A stretch of DNA of 64,000 nt from Clostridium sp. MD294 (GTDB taxonomy: Bacteria; Bacillota; Clostridia; Lachnospirales; Anaerotignaceae): contig NZ_CP097810.1 in NCBI RefSeq assembly GCF_000364165.2, forward strand, positions 806,001 to 870,000. Direction: 5' to 3'. How positions within the stretch are numbered: the stretch's first letter is position 1; every line of letters starts with the position of its first letter. This document shows positions 17,940 through 26,471 of this stretch, one piece after another. The position numbers were made by a program, and so were the translations under genes. Under the pieces are notes generated by a model that was given only the letters and a program-made list of their open reading frames with translations, did not search any database and was not told where the DNA came from.

Positions 17940-18914
17940 ATGGTATTTGATGCACATTCTGATATTTGGACAGATGTTACAATACGTTCTCTAAAAGGAG
18001 AAAGTGATATTTTCAGTAAATATCATTTAGAAAGATTGAAAAAAGGTGAAATTGAGGGAAGCATTTTTGTAATATGGATTGACCCTCCTCACGCTGCAAC
18101 ACGTCCTTACGAAAGATTTTTAGAAATTGCAGAAGCGGTTAAAAAAGAAATTGCTGTAAGTAAAGATTTTGTAGTTGTAAAAAGCTATGAAGATATTCAA
18201 AAAGCAATCGCACAAAATAAATTTTATGTTATTATTGGTGCAGAGGGATTAAGTTCTATAGGTGAAAATTTAGATTTGATTGATACATATTATGATTTAG
18301 GAGCAAGACACGCTATGCTAACATGGAATGAACAAAATGCTCTTGCTACAGGAGCAAAAGGTGATGCAACAAGAGGACTTACAGAACTAGGTAAAAAAGC
18401 AGTTAAAAAAATGATTGATAAAAAGATGATAATTGATGTATCTCATTTGAATGAAAAATCATTTTGGGACTTAACAGAAATGGTAGAAGGGCCAGTGATT
18501 GCTTCTCATTCCAATACAAAAGCACTGTGTAATGTAGCAAGAAATCTTTCTGATGAACAACTTTTAAAAATGAGGGATTTAGATGCAGTAATTGGTGTAA
18601 ATGCTTTCAATGAATTTGTGCACAATGATACTATACAACAAAATATTGATAATTTTATAAAACATGCTGTTTATATTGCAGATAAAATAGGAGCAGAACA
18701 TGTAGGGTGTGGATTTGACTTCTTTGAATTTTTACCATCAGAAACATCAAATTCTTTTATTAGTCAACAAATATCTTGTACAAAAGGACTAGAAAATAGT
18801 TCTAAGGTTCCAGATTTTGTTAAAAAATTAAAAGAAGTAGGTTTTACAGAAAAAGAGGTAGAAGGAATTTGTTATAAAAACTTTCATAGAGTAATCAAAA
18901 AAGTGCTAGGATAA
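17940..18914 (+). CDS. Membrane-dipeptidase-type peptidase (M19 family)
   Basis: A 324-residue zinc peptidase of the renal dipeptidase family. The metal motif HSD occurs at residues 6-8 (FDAHSDIWTD), the bridging Glu lies in IIGAEGLSS, and further ligands appear in IDVSHLNEKSF and ASHSNTKAL; GCGFDFFEF gives the late Asp. The family hydrolyses dipeptides, including those with a D-residue at the C terminus. The ATG at 17940 is preferred over 17922 because AGAGGG lies 7-8 nt before it. No signal peptide is seen, so it should be cytoplasmic. It is paired with the DUF819 transporter, suggesting peptide uptake and cleavage. Confidence 0.88.
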   Translation: MVFDAHSDIWTDVTIRSLKGESDIFSKYHLERLKKGEIEGSIFVIWIDPPHAATRPYERFLEIAEAVKKEIAVSKDFVVVKSYEDIQKAIAQNKFYVIIGAEGLSSIGENLDLIDTYYDLGARHAMLTWNEQNALATGAKGDATRGLTELGKKAVKKMIDKKMIIDVSHLNEKSFWDLTEMVEGPVIASHSNTKALCNVARNLSDEQLLKMRDLDAVIGVNAFNEFVHNDTIQQNIDNFIKHAVYIADKIGAEHVGCGFDFFEFLPSETSNSFISQQISCTKGLENSSKVPDFVKKLKEVGFTEKEVEGICYKNFHRVIKKVLG

Positions 18915-18950
18915 TAAAAATAATATTGTAGTAAAATATGATATTTAGTT

Positions 18951-18988
18951 AAAAAATCAGCGAAAATAATTATTTTCGCTGATTTTTT
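18951..18988. terminator. Bidirectional terminator
   Basis: A 19-bp perfect palindrome (arms AAAAAATCAGCGAAAATAA and complement) lies between the convergent dipeptidase and glycosyltransferase genes, with A and T runs on either side serving both strands. Confidence 0.9.
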
Positions 18989-19004
18989 GCAACAGCAATA
19001 AAGT

Positions 19005-20078
19005 TTAAAATCCTTTACTTTTAAAATAGTTTTCGTTTTGTAATACAGCAGCGTCATTTGGCTTATATTGTTTTGCTTTTTGATTATACATAGCAGCTGT
19101 TTGATATTCTCCTAATTTATCATAACAAACACAGAGTTGTAAATAAGGGATATAATTATAGCAGTCTGTAGTAAAAAATCCTCCTGAAGAAATATCTGGT
19201 TTTTGATTAGAAGCAGTTTCAAACCAAAATATTGCTGTTTTATATTGTTGACGTTGTAAAAATATTTCTCCTATTTCACAACATACTTCTCCTCTTGGAA
19301 TGTCATATAAAAAACTGTGATAAAGTGAAAGTAGTGCTTTTTGTTGCTGATTAGTTTGTTTATAACAATTTGCTAAATCAATACAAGCACTAATATTATT
19401 TTCTACCCAGCCCTTTTGCTCATATAAAAATTGCTCAAAAAGAGAAATTGCTTCCTCATATCTCTTGTGATAATACAATTCTCTTGCATAATAAAACTGC
19501 TGCCTAGGCTCTAGTTTTTGCCCTTTTGAAAGCAATTTTTCAAATATACGTATATTTCTGTCTGGGTCAGAAGAATGTAATTTTTTGTGACTGATTGCAA
19601 TGCTTGAATATGCTATATTCCCTTTTGGTGGTATCGCTTCATGTACTGCACCAAGCCATTTTAAATCTGGCTTGTTTTTGAGAAGCCTTTCTCTGTAATA
19701 AGAATGTATTGCATTGCCGTTTTGGTCAAATGCAACATGATAAAGAAGCATTACAACATCAATATTGTTAGAAAGTGTATTTTTTAATTTTAGAAATTGC
19801 TGTTTGTCTTTTTGTTCTATCACATCATCTGCATCTAGCCACAATATATATTCTTTTGTAGCTTTTGAAAAAGAAAAATTACGAGCAGCGGCAAAGTCAT
19901 CTATCCATTCAAAATAATAAATATTTTGGGTATAACGAGAAGCAATTTCTACAGTTTTATCACAAGAACCTGTATCTACAATAATAATTTCATCTGCAAT
20001 TTCTTTTACACTTTCTAAGCAGCGTGCTATGACATCTTGTTCATTTTTTACAATCATACAAAGACTTATTGTAACCAT
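19005..20078 (-). CDS. Family 2 glycosyltransferase with TPR repeats
   Basis: A 357-residue protein with an N-terminal GT-A domain: SLCMIVKNEQD at the start, IIIVDTGSCDKT, the DFAAARNFS segment and the metal-binding LWLDADDVI near residue 90. The C-terminal half (about 180-350) consists of helical TPR-like repeats (FYYARELYYHKRYEEAISLFEQFL, ALLSLYHSFLY). Such enzymes transfer sugars to surface proteins or glycans in Clostridia. It lies 110 nt downstream of the poly(C)-interrupted methyltransferase, on the same strand. Its start region is unusual: the GGGGTG ribosome site can pair with an upstream repeat (see 20085-20135). Confidence 0.87.
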   Translation of the reverse strand: MVTISLCMIVKNEQDVIARCLESVKEIADEIIIVDTGSCDKTVEIASRYTQNIYYFEWIDDFAAARNFSFSKATKEYILWLDADDVIEQKDKQQFLKLKNTLSNNIDVVMLLYHVAFDQNGNAIHSYYRERLLKNKPDLKWLGAVHEAIPPKGNIAYSSIAISHKKLHSSDPDRNIRIFEKLLSKGQKLEPRQQFYYARELYYHKRYEEAISLFEQFLYEQKGWVENNISACIDLANCYKQTNQQQKALLSLYHSFLYDIPRGEVCCEIGEIFLQRQQYKTAIFWFETASNQKPDISSGGFFTTDCYNYIPYLQLCVCYDKLGEYQTAAMYNQKAKQYKPNDAAVLQNENYFKSKGF

Positions 20079-20084
20079 AAAAAC

Positions 20085-20135
20085 ACCCCATTTATGTTAT
20101 TACTGCTATGGTATGCAGCAAATAGAAAATGGGGT
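20085..20135 (-). promoter_or_regulatory. Leader hairpin that can mask the glycosyltransferase ribosome site
   Basis: ACCCCATTT (20085-20093) and AAATGGGGT (20127-20135) are a perfect 9-bp inverted repeat. On the minus strand the second arm is the purine-rich AAATGGGGT ribosome-site region 7 nt before the ATG. A small inner stem CTGC/GCAG (20103-20118) fills the loop. Folding would block initiation. Confidence 0.45.
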
Positions 20136-20187
20136 ATGCTATTTATGAAAAAAGTTTATATATTTTATTACTGTTTAAATTATTTTT

Positions 20188-20727
20188 TTATAAAGTGTGT
20201 GATTTTTTTGTAAGTATCAATTCCATAGAACCGTTATATCTATTGCTTACTTGATATTTCTGTATCACAAATCCAACATCATTTGCTAAATTTTCAAATC
20301 CTTTTAAATGAAAATAAGTAATGTGTTCAGGTTCTTTCCACATAGCATCTTTAAATTTCATCATCTGAGTAAAAGAACTATTATAATTTGGTGTAGAAAG
20401 CCACAAAACACCATTTTCTTTTAAAAGACTATACGCTTTTTCTAATGCAGATTTAGGATTAGTAACGTGTTCTATAATATCCCCCATAGTAATGATGTCA
20501 TATTTTTTTTCTGACTCAAACTTTAAAAAGTCACATGACCATATAGGAATAGAGAGCATATTTGCAATTTGTTGTGCTCTATCTTGGCGAAGTTCTACAG
20601 CATTGGTGTCATAACCCAATTCAATAGCAACGGCTAAAAGTTCTCCTGTACCAATACCCACTTCTAAAAGAGATTTCCCTTTTGCATATTTATGCAGTTC
20701 GTTTAGTATGTTACACCAAATGCTCAA
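20188..20727 (-). CDS. Class I SAM-dependent methyltransferase, 3' part of a poly(C)-interrupted gene
   Basis: A 179-residue reading frame with a complete Rossmann methyltransferase core: SAM motif I LLEVGIGTGELL near residue 20, an acidic end of strand 2 (NAVELRQD), motif ITMGDIIEHV and ENGVLWLSTPNYN. It has no convincing start of its own: the frame opens only at a TTG without a ribosome site. Read with one extra C (or two fewer) in the C10 run at 20773-20782, it joins the upstream zinc-ribbon frame into one 447-residue protein. So it is best seen as the C-terminal domain of that protein. The methyl acceptor is unknown; a sugar or surface glycan is plausible beside the glycosyltransferase. 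Confidence 0.8.
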   Translation of the reverse strand: MSIWCNILNELHKYAKGKSLLEVGIGTGELLAVAIELGYDTNAVELRQDRAQQIANMLSIPIWSCDFLKFESEKKYDIITMGDIIEHVTNPKSALEKAYSLLKENGVLWLSTPNYNSSFTQMMKFKDAMWKEPEHITYFHLKGFENLANDVGFVIQKYQVSNRYNGSMELILTKKSHTL

Positions 20728-20741
20728 TGCAGTAGGACGAT

Positions 20742-21530
20742 TTACACAAACGCAACAGAATTGAGAAATATCGGGGGGGGGGCAGTATTGGGCGACATAA
20801 GCTCATAATGTTCACATTGCTTCAAAAATTCTTCTGGAAATTTTTGTGTGAATAAATTTCCGCAATTATTGCATTTTATCCATGTTTTAGCAGGTTCAAA
20901 AGGATTTTCAAAATCTGCCATAAAATAAGCAAAAGAAGTATAAAAAGCTTTACCTTCTCCTCCGCAAACAGTACAACGGTTGAATGTTCTTTGTTCTGTT
21001 TGTTTATAAATGTAGTTTTGATGTGCCTTAAAATTGCTCAATAAATCTGGTTGCTTTTGTATTGCCTTCATAATAACAGTATATGTTTTTTCTGGTAAAC
21101 TATATCCTGTACGTAATGCAGTATTTACAAGCAAAGAAGTATAATGACTACATTTTTTTCTCTGTTCTATATAATTATATAGAGCATTACCTATTTCAGC
21201 TGACAATTCAATATAATTATTTAATGTAATAATTAATTCTGCATCTACTGCTTCTAAAAATACAAATATCCAAAACTGCATTTTTTTATTTGCATTTGGA
21301 GAATAAGGAGATTTTAACAAAGGTAATAATTGAGCAGTTTCTTTGATTACAAATTCTTTTTCTTGACAATGGAATGTTATAGAAACATTTTTTAATGCTT
21401 CTACAAGTGTTTTTAATTTTTCAATTATATCTGCATTTTTAGTATTTTGCAGAAGTTCATTAGATCTTTGAAATAATAATTTTGAAGTATCTCGAAATTC
21501 TAATAAACGGCTGATACTTTTTTCTTCCAT
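20742..21530 (-). CDS. N-terminal helical and zinc-ribbon part of the poly(C)-interrupted methyltransferase
   Basis: This frame gives a 262-residue product in the present sequence. The first 180 residues are helical, of unknown type. They are followed by a zinc ribbon with CTVCG and CNNCG pairs (about residues 190-230). In the present state, translation past the C10 run gives the tail PPPIFLNSVAFV and stops. With 11 or 8 C the frame continues as PPPDISQFCCVCVNRPTALSIW into the methyltransferase domain. Four-cysteine zinc modules ahead of a methyltransferase domain are common in sugar methyltransferases. The ATG at 21530 is used because AAAGGTG precedes it; an earlier ATG at 21563 has none. 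Confidence 0.75.
   Translation of the reverse strand: MEEKSISRLLEFRDTSKLLFQRSNELLQNTKNADIIEKLKTLVEALKNVSITFHCQEKEFVIKETAQLLPLLKSPYSPNANKKMQFWIFVFLEAVDAELIITLNNYIELSAEIGNALYNYIEQRKKCSHYTSLLVNTALRTGYSLPEKTYTVIMKAIQKQPDLLSNFKAHQNYIYKQTEQRTFNRCTVCGGEGKAFYTSFAYFMADFENPFEPAKTWIKCNNCGNLFTQKFPEEFLKQCEHYELMSPNTAPPPIFLNSVAFV
20773..20782. repeat. Poly(G)/poly(C) 10-nt tract inside a coding region
   Basis: Ten consecutive G on the plus strand (C10 in the coding sense) occur in a genome segment where no other G or C run longer than about five was noticed. The tract sits exactly where the reading frame switches between the zinc-ribbon and methyltransferase halves. Such tracts change length by slipped-strand pairing. 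Confidence 0.9.
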
Positions 21531-21599
21531 AAAATACACACACCTTTCTAATATAAATGTCATAAAACAATATTAGTTTACAAGATATGTGTATATTTG

Positions 21600-22499
21600 T
21601 CAAAATGAATTTGTTTCAGCTTTTTTTAATGTAACAGAACCATTTATACAAACAATATCTAGTAATATGTTTCCATTTTTATATACCTTTTTTTGAGCAT
21701 TATCTTTTAATGCAAAAGAAGTGCTAAAATTATTATAAGTTTTTACTTTATTTTTATAAAAACTAAAACCATCATTTTCAGGTAATGTTAGTGTAATATT
21801 GCCGTTTACTGTTTCAATAGATAATGCAGTAGGAAATACAGTAAAATCAGCATTGATATTGCCATTTACACATTTTAAATGATATTTTTGTGCATTTGTA
21901 TCAGAGCATAATAAAATATTACCATTTACAGTATTAGAATTAATAAAATTAGCATTGACATTATTTAGTTGTATTTCACCATTTACTGTTTCTGTAATTA
22001 TAGTATAAAAATCATTGTTTTCTAGATTACAGTTAGCATTGACTGTTTTAAAATAAAATTCTTTGTATTGCTTTTGTGGTAATGCAATATACAAGTCGTG
22101 TTCTGTATTGTGATATTGCTGCAATAATTGTTGAATTTCTTTGCTATCTATATTCATGTTATTTTGTGCAGATAAGCTAGAAAGGGAGTTATAATCTTTT
22201 ATAAAAAGAGTATCATTTTTAATAGAAATACCTGCAACTTCTGTTTCTTTAGGCATAACAAATGCTTTTTCTGTAATGTGAACATTTTCATCTGGAGATT
22301 GTGTTACAACAACATTTCCTCTTGCCCAAATAATTTGTATTTTATCAATATTGTCAAATTCTTTTTGTGAAAGTGTCATTTGCGTTACGGTTACTGTTTT
22401 TTGTTGTTTTGAAATTGTTTCTGTTTGAGAATAGGCACAAAAAGACCATGCAGTGCTACAACAAAGTATCAGTAAAAGAGATACTATTTTTTTTCTCAT
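21600..22499 (-). CDS. Secreted DUF4097-family protein
   Basis: A 299-residue protein with an N-terminal signal peptide (KKIVSLLLILCCSTAWSFCAYS). The rest is a right-handed beta-repeat of the DUF4097 (putative adhesin) type, with recurring 'VNGNI.L' strands: ETVNGEIQLNNVNANF, NTVNGNILLCSD, KCVNGNINADF, ETVNGNITLTLP. No catalytic motif is seen. It lies 69 nt upstream of the poly(C) gene on the same strand and could be cotranscribed. Function unknown; extracellular or membrane-associated by signal peptide. Confidence 0.82.
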   Translation of the reverse strand: MRKKIVSLLLILCCSTAWSFCAYSQTETISKQQKTVTVTQMTLSQKEFDNIDKIQIIWARGNVVVTQSPDENVHITEKAFVMPKETEVAGISIKNDTLFIKDYNSLSSLSAQNNMNIDSKEIQQLLQQYHNTEHDLYIALPQKQYKEFYFKTVNANCNLENNDFYTIITETVNGEIQLNNVNANFINSNTVNGNILLCSDTNAQKYHLKCVNGNINADFTVFPTALSIETVNGNITLTLPENDGFSFYKNKVKTYNNFSTSFALKDNAQKKVYKNGNILLDIVCINGSVTLKKAETNSF

Positions 22500-22621
22500 A
22501 TAAAAACCTCCTTATATACTGGTTTTGTTCTGCTTTGTTTTATTATTATACCAAAAATAACAAAATAATAGAAGAAGCAATGACAAAAAATGACTTTACA
22601 ATATATTCTAAAATGTTGCAG

Positions 22622-22650
22622 TTGTGATTTTAAAAAGCTTGTACTATAAT
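22622..22650 (+). promoter_or_regulatory. Candidate promoter of the SGNH hydrolase gene
   Basis: TTGTGA (22622-22627), 17 nt, TATAAT (22645-22650). The -10 box is consensus; the start codon lies 42 nt downstream. Confidence 0.55.
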
Positions 22651-22692
22651 GAATAATAATACGAAAATATAACATATAAGGGAGGCTTTTTT

Positions 22693-24831
22693 TTGAAAAT
22701 TTATAAAAATGTAATTTCTATGTTTATGATATGTACTATTGCAACAACAATTGTTTTTGGACAAACAATAATACAAAATAACATAGCGGCACAACAACAG
22801 ACAGAGGCATTGCCTTTTTATGAAAAGGGTATTTTTTATATAGAAGGCAAAGCAGTTGTTACAAAATCTTCTACAATATATAATATTAACCCTTATAATC
22901 CAGCAACAATAGAAGGATTAGGAGAAAGCGGACAAATAAGACTTTTAGATGAATATGCCACAGTAGATATTCCACTTTCTCAACCATTGTATAAATTATC
23001 TGATGGTTATGCAGATAAAATTATTTTTAAAAATGGTGTTTGGGGAATAGAAAGAAATGTTGGAGTAAAAATATTTGATGGTTCGGAAGATTGGCAAAAA
23101 GTAAAAGAGGGTAAATTTTACAATAAAAATACAACAATATTTGAATGTACTGCTACTGAAAAAGTACTTGCTCGAAATGGGCTTTGTACTCATTTTGATG
23201 TACATTTGTTAAATTCTCAAATGAACAATATATATGATGGCATTTCATTCAGTGAAAACAGACAAAAAATATATATGCGTACTATGAATGTAAAAAATAT
23301 GTCTACTGTAGAAACATTGGCAGCTTATTTAAAAGCACAATATGATGCTGGAACACCTGTTAAATTTTTGTATGCTTTAGAAGAAAGCAAATTTGAAAAA
23401 TTTGATGATGAAATGCAAAGTAAATTAAATGCAATAAATTGGCAAAAAGTTGGTTTTGTAGATGCCAGCGTAAAAATAAATACTATACTATCAACACAAT
23501 TAAATCAAAATTTATTTACTGTAAAACAAACAGGAAATGATGTTATGAATGCGTTTCTTTCTGCTGTAACAGATATTAAAATTTATGGAGAAGCAGACCA
23601 AAGTAATTTTTATGTTATGAATATTGCTACAAGCCGAGATACATTAGGATTGTCTATACAAAATGATAATGGTCACCGCTTTTATGGTGAAGTAAGATAT
23701 GATGAAATTGATTTTTTATCTAATAAACCTACTGAAATACGTTTACAACCAAAAGAAAAAGCACCTGCTACTTCATCTGCTGAAGTGAAAATAAATTTAT
23801 CAAAATGGAAAGCACCTTCAGAAGGAGTACATGGCTTTGATAGAAATACAACAGGTATTAATGATAATTGCATACAGCAAAAAGAATTGATATTGACAGA
23901 ATATACACCAGTAGTAGAGGGGGTTGATATTGTACAATATGCTGAGAATGCTTTAATAAATAGTGCTATGGATAATATTGTGCTATTAGAGCAAAATGGA
24001 GAGAACAAAAGTACAAAAGAAGGAATTTCTCTTTTAAAACAAAATTCTTCTATGACACTTACATTAGAAAAGGAACAAAATGTAAAAGCTTCTACAGATA
24101 TTATAAAAGTAAAAAAAGAAGCTGGAGCAGGCAAAGAAAAAACAGTATTGTTTTTGGGAGATAGTTTAATCAATGAAAATATTTATACAAATTGTGTAAA
24201 AGAATTGTTTGAAAAAGATGACATGAATATTCATTTGATAGGTACAAGAGGTACAGAAGAAAATAAACATGAAGGACGTGGAGGCTGGTCAGCTTATGAT
24301 TATTGTAATGAACAGACAAAATATGGTTTTACAAATCCATTTTTGAATAATGGAAAATTTGATTTTGGATATTATATGAAAAGTAATGACTATGCGGGTG
24401 TAGATTATGTAGTAATTAGTTTAGGCGTAAATGATTTGAATATTGTAGGACATAATAGCCATAGTGAAATTATAGGGTATTTCAATACGATATTTGACAG
24501 CATACATCAATATAATGCCGATATTAAAATTATATTGAATACACCAACAATGCTTTTTTCTACAGAAAGTACAGATGGTGCAAAAAATACTCGTTTGGAG
24601 TTTACAAAGACATTAAAACAAGAATATGAAAATAAAGAATATGATGGTGTTTATTTATCTGCAATTTCTATGTCAATTAATCCTTCTATGAATTTTAAAT
24701 GGATAGAAGAAACAGATAAATCGAAACCTATGAAAGTATCTGATACGACACACCCTAATTTACATGGATATGAAAATATGGCAAAAACAACATATGCTTT
24801 TATAAAATATCTAGTAGAACTAGAAAATTAA
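22693..24831 (+). CDS. Secreted SGNH/GDSL hydrolase with long unknown N-terminal region
   Basis: A 712-residue protein starting at TTG, supported by GGGAGG 7-8 nt upstream and by an immediate signal peptide (MFMICTIATTIVFG). The first 460 or so residues match no family I recognise; they look beta-rich. The C-terminal 220 residues are an SGNH hydrolase: block I FLGDSL with the nucleophile Ser near residue 490, GGWSAYDY for the block II Gly, VISLGVNDLN for block III, and DTTHPNLHG supplying the Asp-His pair. It probably removes acyl groups from a carbohydrate or cell-wall polymer. It is divergent from the DUF4097/methyltransferase/glycosyltransferase group, in keeping with a surface-modification neighbourhood. 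Confidence 0.83.
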   Translation: MKIYKNVISMFMICTIATTIVFGQTIIQNNIAAQQQTEALPFYEKGIFYIEGKAVVTKSSTIYNINPYNPATIEGLGESGQIRLLDEYATVDIPLSQPLYKLSDGYADKIIFKNGVWGIERNVGVKIFDGSEDWQKVKEGKFYNKNTTIFECTATEKVLARNGLCTHFDVHLLNSQMNNIYDGISFSENRQKIYMRTMNVKNMSTVETLAAYLKAQYDAGTPVKFLYALEESKFEKFDDEMQSKLNAINWQKVGFVDASVKINTILSTQLNQNLFTVKQTGNDVMNAFLSAVTDIKIYGEADQSNFYVMNIATSRDTLGLSIQNDNGHRFYGEVRYDEIDFLSNKPTEIRLQPKEKAPATSSAEVKINLSKWKAPSEGVHGFDRNTTGINDNCIQQKELILTEYTPVVEGVDIVQYAENALINSAMDNIVLLEQNGENKSTKEGISLLKQNSSMTLTLEKEQNVKASTDIIKVKKEAGAGKEKTVLFLGDSLINENIYTNCVKELFEKDDMNIHLIGTRGTEENKHEGRGGWSAYDYCNEQTKYGFTNPFLNNGKFDFGYYMKSNDYAGVDYVVISLGVNDLNIVGHNSHSEIIGYFNTIFDSIHQYNADIKIILNTPTMLFSTESTDGAKNTRLEFTKTLKQEYENKEYDGVYLSAISMSINPSMNFKWIEETDKSKPMKVSDTTHPNLHGYENMAKTTYAFIKYLVELEN

Positions 24832-24889
24832 AAAAGGACAATTTTTGTAAAATATAAACAATAATATTGCTGAAAAAATTGCTATACAA

Positions 24890-24905
24890 ATGAAAATACA
24901 TTCAT
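24890..24905 (+). promoter_or_regulatory. ArsR-type operator candidate before the alpha/beta hydrolase
   Basis: ATGAAA-ATAC-ATTCAT differs by one base from the operator at the arsR promoter (ATGAAT-ATAC-ATTCAT). It lies about 60 nt upstream of the hydrolase start, beside a TATACT that could be a -10 box (24905-24910). Confidence 0.5.
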
Positions 24906-24965
24906 ATACTATTTTTTAATCAAACTTTTCATTAAAATACTATGATAAAAGAGGAGGAAACTAAT

Positions 24966-25907
24966 ATGGTAACAAGAAAAGAATTTACATTTCCTGCAAA
25001 AGGAGATGGTCACCCATTATATGGCTGTATTTGGACAGCAGACGGTTTTGTAAAATACAAAGGCATTATACAAATTGCACATGGTATGGAAGAACATATT
25101 CTTAGATACGAAAGATTTGCCGCTTTTTTGGCAAAACAAGGATTTGTAGTGTGTGGCAATGACCATACAGGTCATGGTCGTTCTGTAGAGCATTGGGAAG
25201 ACAGAGGATTTTTTGGAGAAGAAGAAGGAAGTTGGCAATATATCATAGAAGATATGAGATATATTATGGAATTTGTAAAAAAGAAATTTCCCGAATTACC
25301 TTATTTTTTAATAGGACATAGTATGGGTTCTTTTTTAGCAAGAGAATTTTGTGTTCATTGGGGAGAAGAATTAGCAGGTACTGTATTTATGGGAACAAGT
25401 GGAGGAAGCCCTTTTTTAGACATTGCAATATTACTTAGTAAAGAAGGAGCAAAATTAAAAGGAGTGAAGGCAAGAGGGTATTCTGTAAGTCGTTTAGCAT
25501 TTGGTGCTTTTAATGTAAAATTTTCTCCTAAAAGAACAAATTATGATTGGCTTTCCAGTGATGAAGATGCAGTAAATCAATTTTTAAATGATGAAAAATG
25601 TGGTTTTGTATTTACTTATGCAGGATATAGAGAATTATTTTTATTGTTGAAAAGAGTATCTTCTAAAGAATGGGCAGAAAAATTGCCTAAAAATTTACCA
25701 ATGCTTTTAATTTCTGGAAAAGATGACCCTGTAGGAGATTATGGCAAAGGTGTTGAAAAAGTATATCACTGGTTGGAAGAAGCAGGTTGTGAAAATATAG
25801 AAATGAAGTTATATCAAGGAGGACGTCACGAACTTTTACAGGAAACATTCCAAAAACAAGTATATCGCTTTTTACTTCGCTGGATTTATCAAACATTGGA
25901 AAAATAA
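24966..25907 (+). CDS. Alpha/beta hydrolase, monoacylglycerol-lipase type
   Basis: A 313-residue serine hydrolase (Hydrolase_4 / serine aminopeptidase S33 fold). Features seen are HGMEEHILRYERFA with the oxyanion His-Gly, GNDHTGHGRS, the nucleophile elbow GHSMGS near residue 113, an Asp in SGKDDPVG and the His in GGRHELLQE. The family includes monoglyceride lipases and lysophospholipases, so a lipid ester is the likely substrate. The ATG at 24966 follows GAGGAGG. No signal peptide is present. It ends with a terminator, and an ArsR-like operator lies upstream. Confidence 0.88.
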   Translation: MVTRKEFTFPAKGDGHPLYGCIWTADGFVKYKGIIQIAHGMEEHILRYERFAAFLAKQGFVVCGNDHTGHGRSVEHWEDRGFFGEEEGSWQYIIEDMRYIMEFVKKKFPELPYFLIGHSMGSFLAREFCVHWGEELAGTVFMGTSGGSPFLDIAILLSKEGAKLKGVKARGYSVSRLAFGAFNVKFSPKRTNYDWLSSDEDAVNQFLNDEKCGFVFTYAGYRELFLLLKRVSSKEWAEKLPKNLPMLLISGKDDPVGDYGKGVEKVYHWLEEAGCENIEMKLYQGGRHELLQETFQKQVYRFLLRWIYQTLEK

Positions 25908-25923
25908 TAACAATATAATAATA

Positions 25924-25963
25924 AATAAAACAGAGAAAATGAGTTTTTTCTCTGTTTTATTTT
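25924..25963 (+). terminator. Terminator after the alpha/beta hydrolase gene
   Basis: A 13-bp stem (AATAAAACAGAGA / TCTCTGTTTTATT) with a T-rich extension. Confidence 0.85.
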
Positions 25964-25987
25964 GTAAATCATAAATATAAAAAAATA

Positions 25988-26016
25988 TTGACAAAATAAA
26001 ATAAAAACATTATAAT
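25988..26016 (+). promoter_or_regulatory. Consensus promoter of the arsR-type gene
   Basis: Perfect TTGACA (25988-25993), 17-nt spacer, perfect TATAAT (26011-26016). The operator palindrome begins directly at the -10 box. Confidence 0.85.
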
Positions 26017-26034
26017 ATGAATATACATTCATAT
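26015..26034 (+). promoter_or_regulatory. ArsR/SmtB operator at the regulator's own promoter
   Basis: ATATGAATATACATTCATAT, an imperfect palindrome of the SmtB/CzrA type, overlaps the -10 box and start site, so binding would block transcription until metal releases the repressor. Confidence 0.75.
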
Positions 26035-26068
26035 ATTTATATGAAATAAATAGGAGAGGAGGACATTT

Positions 26069-26422
26069 ATGCAGCAGCAAAAAATGTGTCAATGTCCTGA
26101 AGAAGTAGATGTGGAACAAGAACTGCAAAATGATTTTATTCATGATGTTGCAGAATTTTTCAAGGTATTTGGTGATGGTACACGTATTAAATTGTTGCGT
26201 TTACTTTTAAATCAAGAACTTTGTGTTGGAGATATTGCAGAGCATTTAAATATGAACCAGTCTGCTGTATCTCATCAACTTCGTGTATTGCGTCAGAATG
26301 ATTTAGTAAAGTATAGAAAAGAAGGAAAAACGGTGTTTTATTCTTTAGATGATGAACATATTAAAATTGTTTTGGAGCAAGGAATGAGCCATATTTGCCA
26401 TAAAAAAGGGTATGTGGAATAA
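26069..26422 (+). CDS. ArsR/SmtB-family metal-responsive repressor
   Basis: A 117-residue winged-helix repressor: helix-turn-helix GDIAEHLNMNQSAVSHQLRVLRQN and beta-wing KEGKTVFYSL. The N terminus has CQC, and the last helix reads DDEHIKIVLEQGMSHICHKK. That gives the Asp-X-His ... His-X-X-His pattern of alpha-5 zinc sensors such as SmtB/CzrA, so Zn2+ (or Cd2+) is the likely inducer. It precedes a P1B-2 metal exporter by 97 nt, and both genes carry the same operator. Self-repression is expected. Confidence 0.9.
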   Translation: MQQQKMCQCPEEVDVEQELQNDFIHDVAEFFKVFGDGTRIKLLRLLLNQELCVGDIAEHLNMNQSAVSHQLRVLRQNDLVKYRKEGKTVFYSLDDEHIKIVLEQGMSHICHKKGYVE

Positions 26423-26428
26423 ATTCTA

Positions 26429-26457
26429 ATTAGGCTGTTGGTATAAAACAGCCTAAT
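26429..26457 (+). terminator. Hairpin between arsR-type gene and the metal ATPase gene
   Basis: An 11-bp perfect stem ATTAGGCTGTT / AACAGCCTAAT without a clear T run. It may cause partial termination or mark the end of the regulator transcript. Confidence 0.55.
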
Positions 26458-26471
26458 ATTATAAATTATAT

